DNA from: Micromonospora qiuiae
GTDB lineage: Bacteria; Actinomycetota; Actinomycetes; Mycobacteriales; Micromonosporaceae
Reading direction: 5' to 3'
Length of the DNA stretch: 64,000 nt
Assembly: GCF_016863555.1 (NCBI RefSeq)
Contig: NZ_BOPC01000012.1
Location: forward strand, 29,031 to 93,030
Position numbers and translations under genes: made by a program. This document shows, in pieces, positions 18,828 through 27,713 of this stretch. Under the pieces are notes generated by a model that saw only the letters and a program-made list of their open reading frames with translations, did no database searches and was not told the DNA's origin. How positions within the stretch are numbered: the stretch's first letter is position 1; each line of letters opens with the position of its first letter.

Positions 18828-19685
18828 GTGCGGACTCGGGCAGTCGTGGCGGGTTGCGTCGTCCTCGTGCTGATCGCGATGATCGGCGTCGTTCTCGGAA
18901 TGCGGCGAGTCGGCGAGCAGGTGCGCCTGCCGCTGGTCGGCCGAACGTGCACGGTGCAGGCCGATGGCACGGTGACCCTGAACGCGCACCAGATGGCCAA
19001 CGCGGCGACCATCGCGGCCATCGGCATCCAGCACGAGATGCCGGACCGGGCGGTGGTGGTGGCACTGGCCACCGCGTACCAGGAGTCCGGCCTGCGCAAC
19101 CTGGCCGGCGGCGACCGTGACTCGGTCGGCCTGTTCCAGCAGCGGCCGAGCCAGGGCTGGGGCAGCCCCGAGGAGATCCGCGACCCCCGGTACGCGGCCG
19201 ACAAGTTCTACGCGGCGCTGAAGAAGGTGCGCGGCTGGCAGAAGATGCGGGTCACCGACGCCGCGCAGAAGGTGCAACGCTCCGCCTTCCCCGAGGCGTA
19301 CGAGAAGTGGGCCGACGAGTCGGAGGTGCTCGCCCGGGCCCTGCTCGGCCACGCCACCGGCGCGGTGGTCTGCACCTTCGGCGGGGATCCGGCGATGCGC
19401 GGCGAGGCCGCCGCCACCGCCCTGAACCACGGGCTCAAGCTCGACTGGGGGCTGGCGCCCTCGGCCACCACGGCCAGCCTGACCGGCCTGACGGTCGCGG
19501 CAGCGAACCAGCGCGAGGGCTGGCGGTACGCGCACTGGCTGGTCGCGCACGCCAACGATCACGGGGTGAAACGCGTCCGCTTCGGCGACCTGGAGTGGAC
19601 CAACCGGGGCCGCTCGTGGACCCGGGTCGGCGACGGTTCCGACCAGCCCGCCGAGGTGATCGCCGAGGTCTTCGCGGACGCGTGA
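18828..19685 (+). CDS. membrane-anchored lysozyme/lytic transglycosylase-like protein
   Basis: A 285-residue exported protein: one N-terminal membrane segment (about 5-25) followed by an extracytoplasmic domain. The segment ALATAYQESGLRN, with Glu86 as candidate general acid, and DSVGLFQQRPSQGWG (about 99-112) resemble the active-site region of lysozyme-like/SLT proteins, suggesting peptidoglycan cleavage. The C-terminal ~70 residues (HANDHGVKRVRFGDLEWT) form a further domain. Relatives are sometimes labelled heavy-metal transporters, which nothing in this sequence supports. The second of two adjacent GTG codons (18828) is best placed for the GGGAGG ribosome site. Confidence in catalysis is moderate. 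Confidence 0.75.
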   Translation: MRTRAVVAGCVVLVLIAMIGVVLGMRRVGEQVRLPLVGRTCTVQADGTVTLNAHQMANAATIAAIGIQHEMPDRAVVVALATAYQESGLRNLAGGDRDSVGLFQQRPSQGWGSPEEIRDPRYAADKFYAALKKVRGWQKMRVTDAAQKVQRSAFPEAYEKWADESEVLARALLGHATGAVVCTFGGDPAMRGEAAATALNHGLKLDWGLAPSATTASLTGLTVAAANQREGWRYAHWLVAHANDHGVKRVRFGDLEWTNRGRSWTRVGDGSDQPAEVIAEVFADA

Positions 19686-19904
19686 ACCACCCTCGTTGGC
19701 ATTACCCGCAGTAACCGCAAGAACCGTCTTCTCCCTACAAAGCGGGCAGCAGGGCGACGGAAAGTAACGAGGGGTAGCCGCCTCGCAGCTGCGTGTCGTC
19801 ATGTCCGTGTGCTGCCCGCAGGGTGCCTGTCGGCGCTCCTTCGGGGGCGTTACGATCGGCTGCCTGTGCCAGAAATGGTTTCACCTCTTGGGGAGGGGTA
19901 CGAC

Positions 19905-20810
19905 GTGGCCTTCGACTACGGCGACCGGACCGGCTACGAACCGATCAGCGACGTCGATCGCAAGGAGTTTCATGAGCAGGGCTTTCTCCTGCTGCGCAAC
20001 GTCCTGACCGAGGACCACCGGGCCGCTCTCGAGGCCGCGGTCGACCGGGTGTACGAGGAGGAGAAGGCCAAGGGCAAGACCACCAAGGACGGCACCCTGC
20101 ACCTGCTGGGCTTCCTCGATCGGGACGAGCTCTTCGGTGACCTGCTCACCCACCCGATCGCCTTCCCCTACATGTGGGGGCTGGCCGGGTGGAACATCTA
20201 CTCCCACCACAACCACCTGGACGTCACCCCGCCGGCCCTGGAGCCGGAGAAGCCGTACTGGGGTTGGCACCAGGACGGGTACCGGCAGAACTCCGACCCG
20301 GAGACGATGGACCCGAACCTGCCGCGGCCGATGTTCTCGCTGAAGGTCGCCTACGTGCTCTCCGACCTGTCGGAAAAGGGACGGGGCGCGACCAAGGTGA
20401 TCCCCGGCAGCCACCTGTGGAACTCGCTGCCCCGGCCGGCGGACACCACGGTGCACAACCCGGACCCGGAGGGCACCGTCGAGATCACCGCCAACCCGGG
20501 CGACGCCTTCATCTTCGACCGTCGCCAGTGGCACTCGCGGTCGACGAACCTGTCGACGATCACCCGCAAGATGCTCTTCGTCGGCTACACCTATCGGTGG
20601 ATCCGCCCGCTGGACGAGCTGCACATCGACAAGGACGGCGAGTGGTGGGCCAACCGCACGCCGGTGCAGCGCCAGCTCTGCGGTGAGGGCACCCACACCG
20701 CGAACTACTGGGGCATCAACTGGGACGGCTACATCGACGACGAGATCCCGCTCCGCAAGGAGCTGAAGCAGCGCGGTCTTCTCAACCGCAACATCCCCTG
20801 GCTCCGCTGA
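19905..20810 (+). CDS. phytanoyl-CoA dioxygenase (PhyH) family oxygenase
   Basis: A 301-residue Fe(II)/2-oxoglutarate-dependent oxygenase of the PhyH family. The metal-binding facial triad is visible as His122-x-Asp124 in WHQDGYR and a distal His210 in RRQWHSRST, followed by an Arg-containing strand for 2-oxoglutarate. The family hydroxylates lipids and many secondary metabolites; the substrate here is not inferable. The GTG at 19905 is preceded by a strong GGGGAGGGG site, whereas earlier in-frame starts are not. It is a single-gene unit with a dispersed repeat and then a canonical terminator immediately downstream. Confidence 0.88.
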   Translation: MAFDYGDRTGYEPISDVDRKEFHEQGFLLLRNVLTEDHRAALEAAVDRVYEEEKAKGKTTKDGTLHLLGFLDRDELFGDLLTHPIAFPYMWGLAGWNIYSHHNHLDVTPPALEPEKPYWGWHQDGYRQNSDPETMDPNLPRPMFSLKVAYVLSDLSEKGRGATKVIPGSHLWNSLPRPADTTVHNPDPEGTVEITANPGDAFIFDRRQWHSRSTNLSTITRKMLFVGYTYRWIRPLDELHIDKDGEWWANRTPVQRQLCGEGTHTANYWGINWDGYIDDEIPLRKELKQRGLLNRNIPWLR

Positions 20811-20815
20811 GCATG

Positions 20816-20870
20816 TAAGGAAGGGCCCCTTATTAACGCCTGGCGTAGTAAAAGGGGCCCTTTTTAACAC
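20816..20870 (+). repeat. dispersed GGGCCC dyad element, copy 1
   Basis: Begins six bases after the PhyH stop. The pattern is TAAGGAAGGGCCCCTTATTAAC, a short GCCTGGCGTAG spacer, then AAAAGGGGCCCTTTTTAAC. The two palindromic cores can each fold or pair with each other. Three further copies are in this window (32806, 42838, 51635). Confidence 0.85.
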
Positions 20871-20900
20871 CGCACGCCCGCACCGGGGCGTACACACGAA

Positions 20901-20932
20901 AGGCGCCCGACCTGAACGTCGGGCGCCTTTTT
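20901..20932 (+). terminator. rho-independent terminator after the PhyH gene
   Basis: An 11-bp perfect stem AGGCGCCCGAC/GTCGGGCGCCT with a 6-base loop, followed by five T residues on the plus strand. A shorter T-run on the other strand means it may also end the convergent glsB-like transcript. Confidence 0.88.
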
Positions 20933-20943
20933 GAGATCAGCTG

Positions 20944-21231
20944 TTACCGGTGGGTGACCCCCCGACGGCTGCGGCCCACCCCGGCGACCAGCGCGACCGC
21001 GACGGCGGCCAACAGCACCTGGAGCATCAGCTCCCGCCAGTCGATGCCGGCGGTCTCGGCGAAGCCGGAGGCGCGGGCGATCACGGTGCCCAGCAGCGCG
21101 GCGCCGACACCGATGAGCATGTGCAGCCACATCGGCATGTCCTGCCGTCCTGGTACCACCAGACGGCCCAGCGCGCCGACGATCAGACCGACGATCAGTG
21201 CGGTGATGATTCCCCAGACGGTGAGCTCCAT
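20944..21231 (-). CDS. GlsB/YeaQ/YmgE family stress membrane protein (copy 1)
   Basis: A 95-residue small membrane protein of the transglycosylase-associated (GlsB/YeaQ/YmgE) family, associated with general stress responses. Three hydrophobic segments are seen: WGIITALIVGLIVGALG, MWLHMLIGVGAALLGTV and LMLQVLLAAVAVALVAGV. A conserved VVPGRQDMP loop lies between the first two. It starts at the ATG at 21231, preceded by GGAGAG. A nearly identical paralogue follows at 21544, so this is a tandem duplication. A predicted alternative-sigma promoter lies 60 bp upstream. Confidence 0.92.
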   Translation of the reverse strand: MELTVWGIITALIVGLIVGALGRLVVPGRQDMPMWLHMLIGVGAALLGTVIARASGFAETAGIDWRELMLQVLLAAVAVALVAGVGRSRRGVTHR

Positions 21232-21290
21232 GTCGCTCTCCTTCACAAAAGAAGTTCCACAATTCGTGGCTCTGCTGTCGTGACCGATTA

Positions 21291-21316
21291 ATGCCCGACC
21301 CGCTAACTCCCCAAAC
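21291..21316 (-). promoter_or_regulatory. candidate SigB-type promoter of glsB-like copy 1
   Basis: On the minus strand GTTT, a 16-base spacer and GGGCAT, resembling the general-stress sigma consensus GNNT-N14-16-GGGTAT of actinomycetes. It sits 60 bp upstream of the start codon, nearly the same offset as the matching motif of copy 2, which raises confidence. Confidence 0.45.
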
Positions 21317-21543
21317 CGACTTTCCCGGCGGCACGCCACGTCGGGGTCGAGATAGCCCAACGGATCCGAGACACCGCAGAACATGCCGCACCAGGCCCAC
21401 AAGGTCCGTCCCGGCCCGAACGCGTTCGCCCGGCGGTACGTTCAGCCGCCGCAGCCGAACCACCACCTCGCCGCGCTCACGACGGGAAATATGCCAACCG
21501 GCGCCCGACCAGGTACGGCCGGGCGCCGGCGAGGCGGATGCGG
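21317..21543. other. intergenic space between the two glsB-like genes
   Basis: The full gap is 21232-21543 (312 bp). The part near copy 1 holds its leader and candidate promoter. In the remainder I see no gene, RNA or clear repeat. Confidence 0.5.
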
Positions 21544-21834
21544 TTACCGGTGGGTGATACCGCGGCGGCGACTTCCCACGCCGGCGACCAGGGCCACCGC
21601 GATCGCGGCCAGCGCGACCTGCACCGCGAGCTCGGCCCAGTCGACACCCGCGGTAACCGTGGCGATGCCCATCGCGCGGGCGAGCACCGTACCGAGCAGC
21701 GCCGCACCGACGCCGATGAGCATGTGCAGCCAGATCGGCATGTCCTGCCGGCCTGGTACCACCAGACGGCCCAGCGCGCCGACGATCAGACCGACGATCA
21801 GCGCGGTGATGATGCCCCAGACGGTGAGCTCCAT
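21544..21834 (-). CDS. GlsB/YeaQ/YmgE family stress membrane protein (copy 2)
   Basis: A 96-residue paralogue of the preceding protein. The first ~50 residues (MELTVWGIITALIVGLIVG onward) are almost identical, while the middle (MGIATVTAGVDWAELAVQV) has diverged. Both end in the same RRRGxTHR tail. The ATG at 21834 has GGAGAG upstream. Retention of two adjacent, transcriptionally separate copies with similar promoter motifs suggests dosage or condition-specific expression. Established knowledge of the family is limited to stress induction and membrane location. Confidence 0.92.
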   Translation of the reverse strand: MELTVWGIITALIVGLIVGALGRLVVPGRQDMPIWLHMLIGVGAALLGTVLARAMGIATVTAGVDWAELAVQVALAAIAVALVAGVGSRRRGITHR

Positions 21835-21891
21835 TGTCGCTCTCCTAACCGGAAGATGTCATTCTGCGGGGGTTCCTGTCGTGCCGATTCA

Positions 21892-21917
21892 GTTCCCTCG
21901 GCACCGAAATCCCAAAC
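21892..21917 (-). promoter_or_regulatory. candidate SigB-type promoter of glsB-like copy 2
   Basis: On the minus strand GTTT, a 16-base spacer and GGGAAC, 58 bp upstream of the start. Spacing and flanking GTTTGGG match the motif before copy 1. Confidence 0.4.
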
Positions 21918-21933
21918 CGCCCATGGCACCACG

Positions 21934-23811
<1,878 letters not shown>

Positions 23812-23906
23812 AGCGGTCCGTTCTGGTCGGCTGACGGTGAGCGGGCCGGCGTGGGCCGGCCTGCTCTATGCTCCCACGTCCCCGGCGAGCGTCGGCCAGG
23901 CGTCCG

Positions 23907-23980
23907 TCACTCCTGGGGCGGTCACATCTCGGGTGGTCACTCTGGGGCCGTCACTCTGCGGACGGTTACTCCTGGGGCGG
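23907..23980. repeat. five imperfect tandem 15-bp repeats
   Basis: On the minus strand about five copies of CCGCCCCAGGAGTGA, with one 14-base copy. The first (23966-23980) encodes the last codons and stop of the DUF4240 gene, and the rest follow directly downstream. Each copy carries its own TGA or TAA. Looks like slippage expansion of a gene end. Confidence 0.75.
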
Positions 23981-24499
23981 TTCGACGAAGAGGGCGGCGA
24001 GCCGCGGCAGCCGGCGCCGGGCCTCGTCGGGGTCGTCGAAGTCCCAGAAGTCGTTGAGGTCCGGTTCCGGGCTCGCCGGCCGGTCCACCGGGAGGTCGGT
24101 CGCGGTCGTCCGGCGGTACGCGTCCCACGGCACGGCCAGCATGTCGGCGCACTCGAACTCCTCGCCGCTGAGCGAGGCGGCCCGCACCCGGGGCAGTTCG
24201 GCGAGCGAGTCCGGCTCGGCGACCGCCCGGGCGAAAACCGCCCGGCCCTGCGTCATCAGCCAGCCACGGAAGTACTCGAACCCGTCGTCGGAGGCACCCC
24301 CGTTGATCAAGTACGCGGCACCCCAGAGATCGACCCGGTAGGAGGCGGCCAGGACCCGCTGCTGGTGGCGGGCGTACCCGACGATCTCCTCGGGTTCACG
24401 GGCGGCGAGCAGCGCGACGGCCCGGGCGGCGACGGCACCGGGCTCGCCCCCACCGGCGCGGGCCCGCTCGATCAGCTGCCAGAAGTCGTCGGTCCTCAT
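23966..24499 (-). CDS. DUF4240 domain protein
   Basis: A 177-residue cytoplasmic protein matching the DUF4240 pattern: it begins MRTDDFWQLIERAR and has a central AASYRVDLWGAAYLINGGASDD-like block with FEYFRGWLMTQG, then an acidic tail. The function of the family is unknown. The ATG at 24499 leaves 38 bp to the divergent kinase-like gene. The C-terminal codons form the first unit of a 15-bp tandem repeat array that continues past the stop, so the end of this protein may vary among strains. Confidence 0.88.
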   Translation of the reverse strand: MRTDDFWQLIERARAGGGEPGAVAARAVALLAAREPEEIVGYARHQQRVLAASYRVDLWGAAYLINGGASDDGFEYFRGWLMTQGRAVFARAVAEPDSLAELPRVRAASLSGEEFECADMLAVPWDAYRRTTATDLPVDRPASPEPDLNDFWDFDDPDEARRRLPRLAALFVEPPQE

Positions 24500-24537
24500 G
24501 GGCTGGCAGTCTGGCAGACGTCGGGCAGCATGGTCTG

Positions 24538-25521
24538 GTGAGTTGGTCCCCGCCGCCCGTGCCGTACCACGCGACCGCCCGGCGGCCGGCGTGGCACACG
24601 CTGCCGGCGGCGGTGCGCTCGGCGGTGTCGGCCCGGCTCGGCTCGGCGGTGGTCGGGGCCCGCGTTGCCGGCGCCGGTTTCACCCGGGGATTCGCCGCGG
24701 TCCTGGGCACCGCCGACGGGGGCAAGGCGTTCGTCAAGGCCGCGCCCCACGCCGAGCAACCGCATCTGGTCGACTGGTACGCCCGAGAGGCGGCGATCCT
24801 GACCCGGTTGCCCTCCGGGCTGCCGGTTCCCCGGCTGCGCTGGGCCCTTTGGGAGGCGGGCTGGTACGCGCTCTGCTTGGACCCGGTCGACGGTCACACC
24901 CCCCGGTTGCCCTGGGATCCGGCCGAGTTGGACGCCACCCTCGTCGGCTACGCCGACATCGCCGCCGCGCTCGCCGACCCACCGGCCGAGCTGGTCGCCC
25001 TCGGGCTGCCCCGGCTCGCGGACCTCGCCCGCGACGACATCCTCTGGTGGGGCGAGGTCGCTGCCGGCCGGGAACCACCGCCGCCGCTGCCCGGCCCGGA
25101 TCGGGGACGGCTCGACGAGCTGGTCGCGCTGGAGTCGCGCCTGCCCGGGTACGCCGCCGGGGCGGCCGGCCTGACCCATGGCGACCTTCGGGTGGACAAC
25201 GTGCTGATCGACTCCGCCGGTGCCCCCTGGTTCTGCGACTGGACGTGGCTCTGCCACGGGCCCGCCTGGTTCGACCTGGTCGGCCTGCTGATCACCGGGT
25301 ACGCCAGCGGGCTGGACGTCGACGCCCGCTTCGCCGCCCATCCGGCCGCCACCGACGCGCCCGACGACGCGCTCGACGTGGCCCTGGCCGCCCTGGCCGG
25401 ATACCATCTCACCGCCGCGGCGTCCGCACCGCCGACCGCGTCGCAGCACCTGCCGGCGCACCAGCGGTGGACCGGCGAACAGGCGCTCGGCTGGCTGGCC
25501 CGCCGCCAAGGCTGGACCTGA
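24538..25521 (+). CDS. aminoglycoside phosphotransferase (APH) family protein
   Basis: A 327-residue small-molecule kinase-like protein. The catalytic loop HGDLRVDN and the metal-binding CDWTW that follows are both intact, as are the N-lobe Lys (KAFVKAAPH) and Glu-containing helix. The APH fold includes antibiotic kinases but also many housekeeping kinases of sugars and choline-like substrates, so resistance should not be assumed. The start is GTG at 24538. It is divergent from the DUF4240 gene and upstream of rpsT. Confidence 0.85.
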   Translation: MSWSPPPVPYHATARRPAWHTLPAAVRSAVSARLGSAVVGARVAGAGFTRGFAAVLGTADGGKAFVKAAPHAEQPHLVDWYAREAAILTRLPSGLPVPRLRWALWEAGWYALCLDPVDGHTPRLPWDPAELDATLVGYADIAAALADPPAELVALGLPRLADLARDDILWWGEVAAGREPPPPLPGPDRGRLDELVALESRLPGYAAGAAGLTHGDLRVDNVLIDSAGAPWFCDWTWLCHGPAWFDLVGLLITGYASGLDVDARFAAHPAATDAPDDALDVALAALAGYHLTAAASAPPTASQHLPAHQRWTGEQALGWLARRQGWT

Positions 25522-25574
25522 GCCGACCGGCGCGTCCTGCCCGACCACGGCCACGACGAGCCGGGGGTGCCATT

Positions 25575-25603
25575 TTGGCCCGTCCGGGGCGACCTGGTAA
25601 CCT
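25575..25603 (+). promoter_or_regulatory. candidate housekeeping promoter of rpsT
   Basis: TTGGCC, a 17-base spacer and TAACCT, fitting TTGNNN/TANNNT of actinobacterial primary-sigma promoters, about 75 bp before the rpsT start. Confidence 0.45.
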
Positions 25604-25681
25604 GGCTCTTCGCGTAGCGATGACGCATGCTCGTCGTGCGCACAAGCTGACCAACCCGAGCTATCAAGACGAGGCTGTCGC

Positions 25682-25948
25682 GTGGCGAACATCAAGTCCC
25701 AGATCAAGCGCAACCGGCAGAACGAGAAGCGCCGGCTGCGTAACAAGTCGGTCAAGTCGTCGCTGAAGACCGCCATCCGCAAGTTCAACGAGGCCGCCGA
25801 GGCCGGTGACCTGGAGAAGGCCACCATCCTCATGCGGGACGCCTCGCGCAAGCTGGACAAGGCGGCCAGCAAGGGCGTCATCCACGCCAACCAGGCCGCG
25901 AACCGCAAGTCGGCGATCGCCAAGCGGGTCGAATCCTTCTCCGCCTGA
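25682..25948 (+). CDS. rpsT: 30S ribosomal protein S20
   Basis: Primary 16S rRNA-binding protein of the small subunit. The 88-residue sequence starts [18 protein letters not shown] and is rich in Lys/Arg with the conserved [14 protein letters not shown] near the C-terminus. The start is GTG at 25682. It lies next to holA on the opposite strand, as in many actinobacteria, and is followed by a strong hairpin. Expression as a single-gene unit from the nearby promoter is likely. Confidence 0.98.
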   Translation: MANIKSQIKRNRQNEKRRLRNKSVKSSLKTAIRKFNEAAEAGDLEKATILMRDASRKLDKAASKGVIHANQAANRKSAIAKRVESFSA

Positions 25949-25974
25949 GCCTGGGACGCGAGACAAGACCTGAC

Positions 25975-26003
25975 GACAGCCCCGGGCATCGCCCGGGGCT
26001 GTC
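25975..26003 (+). terminator. hairpin downstream of rpsT
   Basis: A 13-bp perfect stem GACAGCCCCGGGC/GCCCGGGGCTGTC with a 3-base loop, 27 bp after the stop. There is no T-run. It probably serves both rpsT and the convergent membrane-protein gene. Confidence 0.7.
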
Positions 26004-26048
26004 GCACGTCGCGTAACCGGACGCTGTACGTCTGCGGATCTGTCGGGC

Positions 26049-26119
26049 GCTGATCGCCTCCGGCTTTACCGGACGCGGATCGCCTCCGGCGGCGTCACCT
26101 GGCGCTGATCGCCTGCGGC
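26049..26119. repeat. three short degenerate direct repeats
   Basis: Copies of GCTGATCGCCTCCGGC at 26049, 26075 (GCGGATC variant) and 26104 (CTGCGGC variant) in the gap between rpsT and the convergent gene, with related ACCGGACGC sequence around them. Period 26-29 bp. Significance unclear. Confidence 0.6.
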
Positions 26120-26129
26120 GAAAGCCTGG

Positions 26130-26624
26130 TCAGGAGCCCGGGTCGGCGGTAGGCGGCCCGCTCTGATCGGGATCGGCCGCGCCGGGCAGCGCGGCGCGGG
26201 ACTGCGGATCGGATATCTCGGCTCGCGTCGTTTCCACCGAATCCGCGCCGATCACCACGCCGGTCACGCGGCGCGGCAGCCAGTCGACACGCACCCGCCC
26301 GACGACCGGTTCCATCTGCCGCCGGAACCGGTCCCGCTCCTGCTCGGGTACTGCCTCGGCCGAACGGACCACCGCGGCGGCCACCAGGTCGTTGAGTTTG
26401 ACCATGACGGCCACCGCCGCCGGCAGCACCAGCACCGCCCACCATTTCACCAACTCGGCGAGGACGAGCAGGGTCGCCAACGCGATCGTCCCCTCGAAGA
26501 ACACGAAGCAGAGCACCCCGCCCGGATTGACGAAGCGCAGCCCGAGCATCCGGGCGTAGAGCGGACGGTAGCGCTCCTCCTCGGCCGGGATCGTGGCCCA
26601 CGAGCCACGAAGGGCTCCGCTCAC
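26130..26624 (-). CDS. hypothetical membrane protein downstream of holA
   Basis: A 164-residue protein with two adjacent hydrophobic segments (GGVLCFVFFEGTIALATLLVL and WWAVLVLPAAVAVMVKL) and a charged C-terminal half ending in a Pro/Gly/Asp-rich tail. I do not recognise a named family. The start is GTG at 26624, overlapping the holA stop as GTGA, so it is co-translated with the polymerase subunit. Codon-frame continuity further upstream is antisense-like and unconserved. Role unknown. Confidence 0.75.
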   Translation of the reverse strand: MSGALRGSWATIPAEEERYRPLYARMLGLRFVNPGGVLCFVFFEGTIALATLLVLAELVKWWAVLVLPAAVAVMVKLNDLVAAAVVRSAEAVPEQERDRFRRQMEPVVGRVRVDWLPRRVTGVVIGADSVETTRAEISDPQSRAALPGAADPDQSGPPTADPGS

Positions 26625-27601
26625 CTGGTGCCACCCTGTCGCGCGGCGGCCACCGAGAAGACCGCCTTCTCCAACGCGTACGCCCGGTCGTCGGAGCCGC
26701 CCTTGACCGCCGCGTTGCACTCGGCCGCCGCCTGCATGGCCCGGACCAGTCCGTCGGGCGTCCAGCCGCGCGCCTGCCGTTGCGCCCGTTCGACCTTCCA
26801 CGGCGGCATGCCCAGGCTGCTCGCCAGCTGGTAGGGGCTGCCTCGGCCGGCCGAGGCGACCCTCGCCACGGTGCGTACCCCGTCGGCGAGTGCGTCGGCG
26901 ATCGGCACCGGATCCACCCCCACGTGCAGCGCCCAGCGCAGCGCCTCCAGCGCGCCCGGAAGGTCACCGACCATGGTGGCATCGGCCACGGTGAAGCCGC
27001 TCACCTCCACTCGGCCCCGGTAGTAGCGGGCCACCGTGTCGGCACCGATCCGGCCGTCGGTGTCGGCGATCAACTGTGAGCAGGCCGCCGCGAGTTCCCG
27101 CAGGTCGTTGCCGACTGCCGCGATCAGCGCCTCGGCGGCGTCGTCGGTGCACCGCGCGCCCGCTCGGCGAAACTCGTCGCGCACAAAGGCCACCCGGTCC
27201 CGGTGCCCCTTGAGCTTTGCCGCGGGCAGCACCCGGGCACCGGCAGACTTCAGCCCGTCGGCGAACGCCTTGCCCTTGGCGGCGCCGAGGTGCTGCACCA
27301 CGAGTTGCACGTCCGGGTCGGGATTCTTCGCGTACGCCAGCAGGGCGGCGACCAGATCCTTGCGGGCGTCCTGGCCGGACCGCAGCACCAGCACCCGTCG
27401 CCCGCCGAACAGCGACGGGCTGAGCATCTCGTCGATCTCGCCGACGGTGAGCTGGCCTGCGGCGTACTCCCGCACATCGACGTCCGGGTCGGCGGCTCGG
27501 GCGGCGGCCACGGTTTCGGCCACCGCACGCGTGGCGAGCAGCTCCTCGTCGCCGAGGACGAGCACAATAGGAGCGGCACTGGCGGCGGTCACGCCGCCCA
27601 T
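26621..27601 (-). CDS. holA: DNA polymerase III subunit delta
   Basis: The delta subunit of the clamp loader opens the beta sliding clamp. The 326-residue protein fits the family: it begins GGVTAASAAPIVLVLGDEELL, where an early hydrophobic strand is followed by a G-D-E. FSLFGGRRVLVLRS-type sequence (here SPSLFGGRRVLVLRS) and the C-terminal collar domain (SPYQLASSLGMPPWKVERA) follow. The ATG at 27601 is the natural start. The comEA-comEC-holA-rpsT order is typical of Gram-positive bacteria. The gap of 112 bp to comEC allows a separate promoter. Confidence 0.94.
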   Translation of the reverse strand: MGGVTAASAAPIVLVLGDEELLATRAVAETVAAARAADPDVDVREYAAGQLTVGEIDEMLSPSLFGGRRVLVLRSGQDARKDLVAALLAYAKNPDPDVQLVVQHLGAAKGKAFADGLKSAGARVLPAAKLKGHRDRVAFVRDEFRRAGARCTDDAAEALIAAVGNDLRELAAACSQLIADTDGRIGADTVARYYRGRVEVSGFTVADATMVGDLPGALEALRWALHVGVDPVPIADALADGVRTVARVASAGRGSPYQLASSLGMPPWKVERAQRQARGWTPDGLVRAMQAAAECNAAVKGGSDDRAYALEKAVFSVAAARQGGTR

Positions 27602-27713
27602 ATTCGCACGCTCGGCGACCTGGTCCAGCCCGGTCGTCCGCACTGCGCAGGCGGACTCCGCACACAGTGCAAATCCAGACATCTACCTCTTTTCGTCTTA
27701 AACCAGGATCGAT

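Noticed and set aside
24538..25521. antibiotic resistance kinase
   Set aside because: The APH fold is clear but includes many non-resistance kinases, and nothing in the neighbourhood points to resistance or a mobile element.
25522..25681. possible tRNA or leader RNA before rpsT
   Set aside because: No cloverleaf, no CCA-type end and no attenuator hairpin could be recognised; only a promoter-like pair of boxes.
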